Positions 52,810 through 63,119 of a DNA stretch of 64,000 nucleotides are shown here, piece by piece. A program made the position numbers and the translations under genes. The notes under the pieces are model-generated. The model had not been told where the DNA came from, searched no databases, and saw nothing but the letters and a program-made list of their open reading frames with translations. The stretch's first letter is position 1, and every line of letters starts with the position of its first letter. The stretch comes from Aralia elata (taxonomy: Eukaryota > Streptophyta > Magnoliopsida > Apiales > Araliaceae), in assembly GCA_034770075.1 (NCBI GenBank), contig CM068385.1, forward strand, positions 47,824,721 through 47,888,720. The letters run 5' to 3'.

Positions 52810-54888
52810 TGTCGACGTCGGGAAGAATCGCTTCCTTGGTAATTATAACCCTTTCCAATTTTAGCCTTCTCATTAGATGATTTTTTGGAAAAGGTCGACA
52901 TTAATGTCGACGGGGTTTTGAAAGATCGTTTTTTATGATGAGCCAATTGATCAGAGTCGCCAGTTGGTATATTTGAAATGGATGTACCAACTCATCCGAG
53001 TTTCGTTTTCGTAATCGCTGGCTCATATGTGACTCCGAATTAATTGGTCTGCAACCCGAGATTCATAGAGTTCGGGGGCTTGCTTAAGCGAGGGGAAGGT
53101 GTTAGGCACCCCCCGACTTCCGTGAAATACGGTTACCGCAATCTCGATGCTTTCCTATCCTTTAATTCATAAAATGTGTGTATGCGCGCGTGTGTGTGCC
53201 TATGTGAACGTTGTGGTGAGTTTTGCATGAAAACGAAACATTTGGTGTTTTATGAAAAAGGCGTGTTTTATTTTGAGAATATTTTAGAATGTCCTTCGGC
53301 TTATATGAGAAAGCTTTATGAGAAAGGTTTGATTTTAATTGTCAAAACTATGAGATTTTCATTAGGTGTCGTTTTGGCAAAAACAAGAGTTTTCTAAACC
53401 TTCGTCAAAATAGGAATCGAGATCTATACGTTGCTTTCGTAACTCAAACGATGGGCAACTTCTAGGATCTCTTTAACCCTATGCACAAAGATTTAATAAA
53501 ACGTTACTTATTTTTATAAAACCATTTTTTGATGTTTGAAAATGATTTTTCTTTTGCCTTCTCGTTAAATAGAAATCGACATTCATTAGCACTCCCAATT
53601 TCTTATCCTCGTGATGCTAATAACCTAGTTTGATTGATTTTATGGAAATCTTATCGTTTAGCTTTGAAATCAATTTCGTGTCATAAATCAAATCAAGCAT
53701 TAAAATGCGTTGGGGCTATTCATGGGCATGTAAGCCATCAAAATAACTCCAAACGCCCACAATCGCATACTTTCACTATGACGGGGCCTTAAACACGATT
53801 CTCGCCTTGGCGTCGTTTTAAGGCCCGACGATTACATGTTCACAATGAAGATTACATCGTTCCTACTACCCACATCAAAAGATGTCCATCATCGGATTTG
53901 GACCACGGGGTCGCGTTCCTAGGCTCACACCCGAAATTTCCACACACCCACAAAACGAATATTACAAGAAATAACCAATACGGATAATCTAATAATGCTA
54001 AGACATCCTAAAATAACAACCCAAAGGAACCACGTCCAATATATCACCGTAAAACAAACAAAAAATCAATAAATGAATATCATCGGGTTATTAGGAAGAA
54101 TTTTGTTCCGATGGAACCCTCACTAATAATCCCTAATTCGTTGTTCCACCATAAATTACATGAAAACTACATTTAATTTAACTAAATGATATGATAGAAA
54201 TTGCAATAATAAGGAGATTTTCACCTTGCAAATGATATCAAAGTGGATGTAAACTTGTGTACTTGAATAGAATGAGAAGTGGATATGATACAATCAAATC
54301 AAAAGAGTATAAATCCTCTCCTTTTTTTGTTTCTTTCTCCCCTATTTTGTTGCCAAATTCTGCTATTTCTCTCTCTTTTTCCGAGCTGCTGCTGCTTATT
54401 CTTTCTTCCTCTCTAACCTGCTAACCTCCTGGATGCTGAATGAAGGAATTAGCTGAAATAGGCTGGCCAGAGCCAGCCGCAGATCCATCTGCGGCTGGCC
54501 TCCCCACATCCACTCAGCTGGTTTTCGGTTTCCGTGTTTCGAGTTCCGTGTTTTCAAAAGGCGCACTTATTGGCCGCAGATCAATCCGCGGCTGGCTGGT
54601 TTGACTTTCTCGATTTTTGTGCTATGCCTCGATTCTTGTGTCGTGACATCGGTTTTCGCCGGCAGGCTTGTATTTTGCAGTCCGGGAATTACTGGGAGAC
54701 GTGCCACATCATTCGGGAATGCTCATTTCGGACGGCCTTGTTGTCATGTCGGTTTCGGTTGTAAATCGTCGCGGTGGCGTCGAGTGTTCGTACTCGTGTC
54801 CATCCTTTGCTCTCGTAGGCCGGTTCATTTGACGATTTTGCCCTCCAATCACGGTTAGCATAGGGAACGCAAAATTTGGGTGTCTACA
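52810..54888 (-). mobile_element. Solo LTR T2 (non-Tekay family) nested in LTR I
   Basis: 2,079 bp, perfect target duplication ATATA (52805-52809, 54889-54893). Minus-strand start TGTAGACACCCAAATTTTGC, end CCCGACGTCGACA. Contains GGGGAAGGTGTTAGGCACCC (53094-53113), a GT-rich microsatellite near 53175-53200 and GCAGAT hairpins. The TGTAGACACC start resembles LTRs of Tat/Ogre-type Gypsy elements (from memory, not checked). No coding sequence and no internal LTR pair, so solo. Confidence 0.88.
54475..54600 (-). repeat. Hairpins of LTR T2
   Basis: AGCCGCAGAT/ATCTGCGGCT with a 2-nt loop (54475-54496), 10 perfect pairs, and a second weaker GCCGC/GCGGC pair around 54573-54592. T1 has a 4-copy version with shifted arm lengths. 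Confidence 0.75.
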
Positions 54889-55371
54889 ATATAATTTGAT
54901 TGTTATGTCTTGTGAAAAATGAAAATTATTATGAATTAAGTTTTATAAATAATGTGAGTAATTCACTTAATTAAAATAGTGAATTGATGTGAGTATATTT
55001 GTGTGTGAAGTGTTGGTGCGTATTTTTGTACGCTAATGTGGTGAGAATATTATAATTTAATTAAATACTTAAATTAGAGGAATAATGATTTATTAAATGA
55101 AATTATAATTTATAATTGTCTAATTTGACATTATAAATTTTGTTAGTAAGTTCAATTAGACTTATTAATATACTAAGTTTAATTAAATTGAAGGTGTGAC
55201 AATTAAACTATATAGTATAATGGGTTATTAAAATAAATGGAAAGGATTAATTTTAGTTAAACTAAATAGGGCCTTGTGACCCTTGGTTGGTAAAAATGGA
55301 TTATTTTGTCTTAACCGTTGAAACTCCCAACTCAGAATCACGTAGTTGGTCAGTTTATTTTGTGAAGACTA

Positions 55372-55430
55372 AAAAAAAATATACAGAGGAGAGGAAGAGA
55401 GAATTGAGAGAGGGCAAGTGAAGAAATTCT
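55372..55430 (+). promoter_or_regulatory. Purine-rich leader of LTR I
   Basis: AGAGGAGAGGAAGAGAGAATT and similar, following an A-run. Matches in position the GA-rich leaders of J and D, about 650 bp before the hairpin cluster. Confidence 0.35.
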
Positions 55431-56064
55431 CTGTAAAATTAGAAAGGAATCTAGAAATCAAGGAGGAACAAGTCTCTACTTTATCATCTAACTAAGAAGA
55501 AATCAAGAGGTAATAATCTAGCCTCTTAATATTAATTCACTGTAGAGGGTTTTGATGATTAATTTGTTGAGAATTTAGTTATATATGTTGTTGAATTGTG
55601 ATAATCTGATTATATGTTTTTGGTTGAATTAAATCCATGAAAAGTTGTTGAGAAATAGGAAATTTGAGTTTTGGTATAATATGTATGTTTTGGCTTGTTT
55701 TGGAGTCAAAATTTGCTTGGAATTTGAGTAATAAATTGTAAATTGATGATGGATTATTGTTATGCGTTTAAAAACGAAAACAACAGAAGTTGAACGGACC
55801 AAATTGGTTGAGAAACGAATCTGTAGTGATCGATTACGCTAAATTGTAAAAGTTTGTAAAAACTATAATGAATTGTGATTTTAAGCCTTTAAATTGGTTG
55901 TTTAAGATGTTTAAGATGTTAGAATTGTTATAAACATGTTGGGTATTGATTTTGTAGAGATTATAATATTTGGGTATGTCTAAATTGTTGTTAAAATGAA
56001 GAAATTGGGAAATTTTGGTCTGGAATTGCACTGAATCGCAAACTGCAGGAACGGTCAGTCGAGT

Positions 56065-56160
56065 CTACCGCCCCGGCGGTAGAAATGTACTGAGTTCACC
56101 GCCCCGGCGGTATCGTCGCCCCGGCGACAAAAGTGAACTAGAAACCACCGCCCCGGCGGT
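56065..56160 (+). repeat. CGCCCCGGCG hairpin cluster of LTR I
   Basis: Four inverted repeats with a CC loop: CTACCGCC/GGCGGTAG (56065-56082), ACCGCC/GGCGGT (56098-56111), GTCGCC/GGCGAC (56115-56128), ACCGCC/GGCGGT (56147-56160). In the third, two changed bases in the left arm are matched by two in the right arm. The cluster is a GC island in otherwise AT-rich DNA. Confidence 0.85.
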
Positions 56161-56956
56161 AGAACAGGAATTAAAAAAAAAATTCTTTTTCTTTGTGGCT
56201 ATGCTATGTTACCATATGCATGTTCAAAGTTTGGATTAATGTATTTAACAAATGCTAAGATATTATGATGAACGTTAGAATATACCCATTTATTTTCAGA
56301 TGACAATTAGAATATTAAAATGAGATTGGATGTAAGTGAATCATGAAGTGTTGCAGCAAGCCAAAAATTAGCTTAAGTAGTGTTAATAAACATTATACGT
56401 CTAATGTAAAGAAGAGTTTAAGACTTAATTAAATATTAAGTGTCGATTAAGGTGAGATGCAATAAAATGAAGGTTTATAAGGAGAACTTAATTTTTAAGT
56501 TGAGAATTGTATAGAGAATAAAAATGAAGGATTATGAAATATAGAATAGATTAATTCTAAAGTGTTGCTACGTGGCTAATAAGTGATGTGCATGATTATA
56601 TATATCGTGTAGGTTGCGTGAAGTGCAGAAATATATGAGCTGGTTATGGTAATTGATAAACTACAAACCAGGCAAGTCTTTTAGTTCCTATTTGTTATGT
56701 GAATTAATTGATTAATTGTTTTAATCATATGATATATAAAGCATAATGTATTTTATTTATGTTGCAAGTATGAAACGACAAAGTCAAAATATGACTACGT
56801 TCGTTGAGTAAAGAATGCTGATTGAGTTATGGAACTTAATCTCTAATTATTACGAGTTGATCGTTATGTATGACATGTATAGTCAGATGATTATGACTTG
56901 GATGATGAGCATGTTATCTATGTGCTATGTGATGCATGTAAACTGTTAGATTTTGC

Positions 56957-56972
56957 TGAGCTGTCGAGCTCA
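56957..56972 (+). promoter_or_regulatory. Conserved LTR stem-loop (LTR I)
   Basis: TGAGCT-GTCG-AGCTCA, 6 perfect pairs, preceded by TTTTGC and followed by TTCTTGC, matching the TTGC...CTTGC frame of the other LTRs. The arm differs from TGAGCAA but stays paired. Confidence 0.6.
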
Positions 56973-57457
56973 TTCTTGCAAATAACCATTTTTACAGGTT
57001 AAAGATACAAGGTAAAGTTAAGTGCTGCTTGAATGGCATGATTAAGATGAAATGCATGCAGATTAATTGATTTAGCTTAAATTATGTTTTTGAACCATGA
57101 TTAAGATTCTGAGTGATGTATTTGAGAATGTATTAAATGTATCAGATGTAGAGTTGTTAAATTTGTATTGAGTTGTAAATTTAATTTTATCCGATGTATA
57201 AAGGATATTGAATTAAGAAGTTTTATTTTTATTATATCTCTGAAGAAGCGGATCATTAAGTAAATATGATTCTAGAATATGTAAATGATTAAAGGTTATG
57301 ATTCAGGGAAAGCAAAGAAAGAAAATTGAAAAGTTCTTATTAATTCCGCATTTTATTAAGTTTATTATCGATTGATGATGTAAAGTTAGAATATAGATGT
57401 ATTGTTAACGACCGAAGTCGAAAGTTGGAATTGTATGAATTTTGGGGTCGTTACAGT

Positions 57458-57469
57458 TGGTATCAGAGC
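57458..57469 (+). other. Primer-binding site of element I
   Basis: TGGTATCAGAGC, the standard plant initiator tRNA-Met primer site, 2 nt after the LTR end GTTACA. Confidence 0.92.
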
Positions 57470-57728
57470 TGATAGGTTAGAAACCTTAGGTACGAGTACC
57501 TTAGGCTATAACCTTAGAGAAGAGAGGTGAAGATGTTAGAGTTTAACGAATAGTAAGTTAGGTATGATTATGGTACAATCGTACTCTTTAATGGTTGAAG
57601 TATGGTATCTGGGCTAAACAATTCCTTCAGAGAGCGGAGGTTAATACGAACTAGCAACCGATCTAACTCGCTGTGAGAGACAGTGTAGACGAGACGGGAA
57701 CTAGTTTGTTGGTTGTTTGTGGGAAACC
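57470..57728 (+). other. Leader of element I
   Basis: Non-coding. A hairpin AGGTAC-GA-GTACCT lies at 57488-57501, close to the primer site. Ends in AAACC (57724-57728), the target site of LTR H. Confidence 0.7.
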
Positions 57729-58319
57729 TGTGACGCCCCCAAATCTCTACACTCCCCTGTAGCAGATCTGGTGCTCACGTGGAACTATATATACAACTAT
57801 AAATATTCAATAAAATATGACTTCTAGTTATCCAAGGTTCACAGTATCCCATAACAGGTACTAGTTCCGGCCAGAACGTTGTCTGTGTTTGGATACCCTC
57901 ACTTAGACATATAGATTCATATTTTATGAATATCTCTTTCATATCAATATTCCCTATCTATCTGACATTCACAGTATTAATGATAAGATTGTCCATATAG
58001 GACTCTCCACATCATTTAGATACCCTCATTCAGATGTATAGTTCATATAGACACTGTATTTAACTTAGTACAACTATTCTAAAGAATTTAAAGATCAGAG
58101 TATAACGCATTCTATAACATACAGGATCATAATATATTACATAATGTTTTGTTCGGTTACATCATTCGTTATACTAAGTTATTACAACAACAAGTCTTTA
58201 AAAGACTTAAAGTATTCATCAACAGAAATTTAAAGCTAATAAGCATGGCTTTTCCCCTTGTTAGTCCCAGACGTGCCTGGGATATCATTTATAGCTGCAA
58301 AAGAAGATATGCGCAAGAA

Positions 58320-58336
58320 TGAGCTACAAATGCTCA
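58320..58336 (-). promoter_or_regulatory. Conserved LTR stem-loop (LTR H)
   Basis: TGAGC/GCTCA with a 7-nt loop; minus sense AACTTGCTGAGCA...AGCTCATTCTTGC. LTR G has the same at 52036-52052. Confidence 0.55.
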
Positions 58337-59035
58337 GCAAGTTCATTTGAATATATAAACACCATGTGTTTGATTTGAAAGATATCAATGATGTATACTG
58401 AGGGTTCTGTACATGAACCATATATTTCATTTAGTTCTATCACTCTTTAATGACTTAGAACCATTTGAGTTTTGGATATCTGGTAGGTGATCAGCCTCAC
58501 CAATATCCTAGGAGTATGCATATCATCCTACCATTTTATGTTGATATATTATCAACTGTTCATCACCTTATATTAAGGGAATTTCGTCACCTTATTTTAA
58601 GGGAAAATTTCCAGTTCACCTTACATCAAAGTGTTCCATTTCTCAGTGTAAGATGTCGTACCAAACAATTTGGCTTGACACAACAATTTAAGCTCGAACA
58701 AGCAATATATGAATAATAATTCATTTATTAAGTTATGCTGAACAAGAAGCAATAACTTCACAATAATTGATAGCAAGATGTATAATACTTGCTTAAATAT
58801 AACAAAGTTGGGAGACTTGCCTTAGCGTAGCTCACTATAATTTTAGTACAATCGGTCAACGCACGTAGTCTACGTATACCAATAATAAGCGTTAGCACGT
58901 ATATAAACATGTACCATGCTAAACTAAACAAGTTTCATTAAGGTTCGACGTTGATTCAGTATCTCGGTCGCATCCTTAATGGCTAAACACATAGATTGTT
59001 CGATAAAATTTCATTTGGAAGTCGAATTATTAGTC

Positions 59036-59756
59036 TAAATAATTTAATTATTATTTCTAACATTTTTAGAAGCTTGGTATTATTTTTAAATAATTTTCAG
59101 AAGCTTGGAAGTATTTTTAAATAATTTTACAAGCTTAGGAATATTTTTAAATGATTTAATCATCATTTATAATAATTTTAAAACATTTAATATGTTATTT
59201 AAATGATTTATTTATCATTTAGAATATTTTTAGATATGTAAAATATTATTTAAATGATTTATTAATCATTTATAATATTTTTAGAAAGTTAGAATATTAT
59301 TTAAATGATGTATTTTATCATTAACAATATTTTTAGACTTTATTTTATCATTAAAATAATTTATTTATTACTTATAATAATTTTCAAAACTTAATTTGAT
59401 ATTTAAATGATTTATTTATCATTAATAATATTTAAATATTTAATATTTTATTTAATTATTATATATATAATAATTTTATTTACCTTAATATCATTTTTAA
59501 ATAATTAATATAATTATTTAATAATTTAATATCATTTTTAAATAATTAAAACAATTATTAAATGATTTATCATAATTATTATTTAATATTTAATTAAATT
59601 AAATAATAATTCAGAATATATAAAAATATTAAAAATAATTTTTTTATAATTAAAAATGAATTTTCGGATTTATTTATTAATTATTAATAATTATTTAATA
59701 TTTATTTATTATTTTATAATTTATTTAATAAATTTTTATTTATTTTTATTAAAAAT
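59036..59756 (-). repeat. AT-rich degenerate tandem repeat of LTR H
   Basis: About 700 bp, nearly all A and T. Imperfect units of roughly 55-65 bp contain TTTAAATGATTTATTTATCA and TATAATATTTTTAGA. It ends exactly where the CCGTCGCTAAAG hairpin starts. No ORF. Confidence 0.75.
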
Positions 59757-60481
59757 CCGTCGCTAAAGGGCTTTAGCGACGGGCTGCATAGAATTTTAGT
59801 TTTCTGGGTTTGTGCATGCATTTCGTCGCTAAAGGTGTTCTTCATGAAGAACACCTGGTCAACGTCCAACAGTGACATTTGACCTCAATTTAATTCCAAC
59901 GGGTTTGATGTTTGTGTTTGATTTTTGTTTGTTGTTATAGCCAACATGGCAGTGTACAACGACATATCAAATTTCACCTCAAACTATATCATAACATGCT
60001 AGAAATTTATGGTCAAACTACCCCGTTCATGACTGTTCTTGAGTTTCTGGGTAACCCAGAAACTCATCCAGTCATAACGGTCAACGTGGTTTGACTGCTA
60101 ATTTCGTTTGATTGATTGTTTGTTTGAGTTTTAATGGTTCAAGATTAAAGTCTATATAGCATACAACAACTTTAAACCAACAAACTACACAAAATATGTC
60201 ATCTAGGTCATTTCTGGGTTGATCAAAAGTCTTGTCAGACTCTGTCAGAATGTTCTTCATGTTTCTGGGTTACCCAGAAATGAAAATCCGAACGGTCAAA
60301 GCACTTTTGACCTATCATATCTTTGATGCTAGTTATTTGTTTGCTATGATACACGTCGGGCTTTAAAGATAACATGGTAGGCTACACATAGATGCATAAA
60401 AACAGATCAAACAACTAATCTAAGAGGATCAAAAGGCCTGACAAAAAGGCCTGTCAGACTGTTCTTGACTGCCAAGAACAG
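59757..60481 (-). repeat. Hairpin series of LTR H
   Basis: CCGTCGCTAAAG/CTTTAGCGACGG with GG loop (59757-59782, 12 perfect pairs); a 22-bp perfect palindrome with half GGTGTTCTTCA (59834-59855), preceded by a second CGTCGCTAAAG; GAGTTTCTGGGT/ACCCAGAAACTC with 1-nt loop (60041-60065); TTTCTGGGT/ACCCAGAAA (60262-60280); CTGTTCTTG/CAAGAACAG with 5-nt loop (60459-60481). The GTTCTT and TTTCTGGGT modules are reused and rearranged between hairpins. Confidence 0.85.
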
Positions 60482-60763
60482 TTTGAGTTTTTGGCTTGAT
60501 TTTCATTCCTAGATGTTATGTAAGCATGTTTTAACCGCCCAGATCACTTAATAACATGTTAACAAGTATTCCTAAACATCTAAAACACAAAAATTTTCCA
60601 GGCTTGAAGATCAAACATAAATTAGGGTTTTGTGCACCTTTTTCTTTAAATTCTGATTTCTGGCTTCTGATTCCGAGCTTGTGATTGCTAGGGTTTGTTT
60701 AGGCTGGATATGTGAGTGTATAAGCTTTAAAATTTCGTAGGCTTGCATGATCAGATCTCATTC

Positions 60764-60771
60764 TATTTATA
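60764..60771 (-). promoter_or_regulatory. TATA box of LTR H
   Basis: Minus strand TATAAATA within CACTATAAATAGAATG, about 290 bp upstream of the first hairpin of the series. Confidence 0.55.
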
Positions 60772-61635
60772 GTGTCTTGAATTAGGGTTTCCTAGGCTTA
60801 ATTTCCAAATCTTGCCACCAAAAATATCTTCCCACTTAACTTGTGCTGCTTATAAGCTGGTGTGATTCACCTACTTGTGCTGGAGTGTGCCAAGCACAAG
60901 CTTGCACACTCCTAGCTTCATTTTCATTGGCTAGGATTTTAATTTTTGATTTATTTTACTTACTAATTAAAAGTAGATTTTTGTTAATCATGATTAGGAA
61001 GATTAATCATGGTTAGTAATACCTTAATTAAGTTAATATATCATAATTAAAGTTTATCATCTCATAATTTAGGGTTATTAAACCAAATTAAGGGTTTAGG
61101 GTTCTGAATTAGGGTTTTAATCTTTCGTTTAGAGTTTTAATATAAGTTTAATAATTCATAACTAATATTATGGTTCATTACTTAGATCTTAATTATATCA
61201 ATTAAGATTATTGTACAATAATTAGGGTTTTAATTGATCAATTCGGACAATTATTACCAATTAGGGTTTTCAATTTAGGGTTTCTATTTCCGCGTAACAT
61301 TTTAAACCCTATTTAACTTATTTTAAAATTTTATCATTTAATATAATATTATATTAATGTCGAAGCACGACAAAGCACTTCGTCAATTCCAAGTACGACA
61401 CAGCAGCTTACAAAAATAATTTGCCGAAACGCTTCTCGGTGAATTCGCCGGAAGCACGACAAATCATTTTGTCCGATTAAGCACGACACAACTACTTGGC
61501 GAAAAAATTTTATTTGACCTAATTGTTTAATAAAATGCACGATCACATAATACCAAGTCAGAACAAGAAATTTCATTTATTAAACACATAATTTACATAT
61601 ACAGATCTTATTAGGGTTCGGAATATTACAAAACC

Positions 61636-63119
61636 ACTCAGGTGTTGTACTGAACACTGTTAGGGACTTGATGTGTATCAAGTATAGAATTATGAATGTG
61701 TATGATTAAGAAGTGATTCTTTTCATATAGGTAGATGCATGAGATGAATTAAGTCCTAGAAGCGTTACAAGAAAAAGATGTGAATGACGCGAAGTAAACT
61801 CGAATAAAATAGTGAATGATATGAATGAAGTTAGAGATTCTTAAAAGAAGAATTGATATATATATAAACACGAAGATTCAAAGAAGAATCTTGAAGAGTT
61901 AAATAAGATGAGAATCAGGAGTTACTTGACTCCAGTAATAAAGATGACGATAATAAATAGATGGTGTCTATAAGATGAGAATGATATAATGATAAGGATG
62001 AACTCATATAGAGTTTAGCGAATTCATGTGAGATAAGATTATGAAAAATGATTAGGTTCAAGGAAGAACCTGAAGAGCTAAAAGAACAGGGAATACCTAA
62101 GTTGATTAATCATAAGATAACGTGATTAAAGAAAAGAATAAAGAAGATCGTAGGATGAGACGATCATAAGATAAGAAAGAATCGTAAGAAGAGAGACGAT
62201 AGAAGGAGATCACGACGTGATCTGCTAAAGTTGTATAATGTCAGAAGATCTTAAATGATTGAATAGTTGTAGCATGACGCTATAAAGAGATGGTACTATG
62301 AAATGGTACGAGGTAAACTCACGGAAAGTTATGGATGATGAAATACGAGAAATTCGTATCAAGCAAAGAGTTAAGTTAAGAGTAAGATGAAATTAGGTGG
62401 AATTTCAATTGAGGACTCATGTTAGTGGCTGAGTTGTACGATTCCTGATATGGGACGGGAATTTGTGCTTGGTTCGAAAACTACTTTGCTTCCTATATTA
62501 ATATAGTGGTTGAGTTGAACAGGTCCTGGTATGGGACGAGATTTGTCCATGGTTTAACAACCGCTCAGCTTCCTATATTAATTAGTGGTCGAGTTGGTTC
62601 GACAACCACTTAGCTTCCTATATTGATAATCATTGAAATATTGGTGTCGCACTATCGATATACGTATGACGAGAAGGTGATTCTTTCCTCATATTTATAT
62701 TTGATAGTTGGAGAATATTTAAGATTAGGTGTGGTTATTAAAACTCATACTTATGGTAGGATCGTGACTCATAATTGTATAGTGGAACCCCTCAGCGAAT
62801 GGACGATTTTGGTCTGACTAGGATAAGTTCTTGAACCCATATGCTTGTGGTAAGTTCCTGAACTTCCAAAGTGTGGTAAGTTTGATAAACTATATTGGGT
62901 ATAGAAAAGTTATGGTATAGAGAGCATTGATGATATTGAAGAATGAGAGACTGATTGAGTGATGAAGCAATGGAGTAAAGATTGAAGTTGATGGAAAGGA
63001 AATGGAGATTCTAATTCTTCTAGCTATGCTAGATTTTCGAAATTATTGTCATCGTGCTGAAATTCACAATTTTAAATTCTCAAAATATATTGGGTCAATG
63101 TTTGAGCCAATGAGTTTTA
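61636..63119 (+). other. Non-coding sequence after LTR H, probably leader of I or another LTR
   Basis: Purine-rich, AT-rich plus-strand DNA with no ORF of interest and no recognisable gag. It resumes the sequence interrupted by H (target AAACC). Whether it is a long leader of I or a further nested LTR could not be decided; no clean boundary is seen. Confidence 0.4.
62424..62625 (+). repeat. About 80-bp repeat, three units
   Basis: Units start AGTGGCTGAGTTG (62424), AGTGGTTGAGTTG (62505) and AGTGGTCGAGTTG (62584) and end GCTTCCTATATT; the third is internally shortened. ATGGGACG occurs in the first two. Confidence 0.8.

Larger units (their letters stand above)
52536..57455 (+). mobile_element. 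5' LTR of element I (with nested T2)
   Basis: Starts TGTAACAACCCGAATTTTC and ends GGGGTCGTTACA, immediately followed by a primer site, so it is the 5' LTR of a plus-strand element. After removing T2 (52810-54888) and one target copy it is about 2.84 kb. It holds a purine-rich tract (55372-55430), a CGCCCCGGCG hairpin cluster (56065-56160) and a stem-loop (56957-56972). No genes. Confidence 0.88.
57729..61630 (-). mobile_element. Solo LTR H inserted in the leader of element I
   Basis: 3,902 bp, minus orientation: start TGTAATATTCCGAACCC (61630), end GGGGGCGTCACA (57729). Perfect target duplication AAACC (57724-57728, 61631-61635). TATA box TATAAATA at 60764-60771 (minus). Downstream of it, in order: a hairpin series (60481 to 59757), an AT-rich repeat zone (59756 to 59036) and the stem-loop (58320-58336). 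Colinear with LTR G from 57760. No genes. Confidence 0.92.

Noticed and set aside
53094..53113. Block GGGGAAGGTGTTAGGCACCC as a tRNA or regulatory gene
   Set aside because: It recurs in T1 and T2 as part of the LTR and shows no tRNA fold; treated as an LTR motif.
62623..62817. 64-codon plus-strand ORF and similar short ORFs in 61636-64000
   Set aside because: Isolated, no domain, in repeat-containing LTR-like DNA; length expected by chance.
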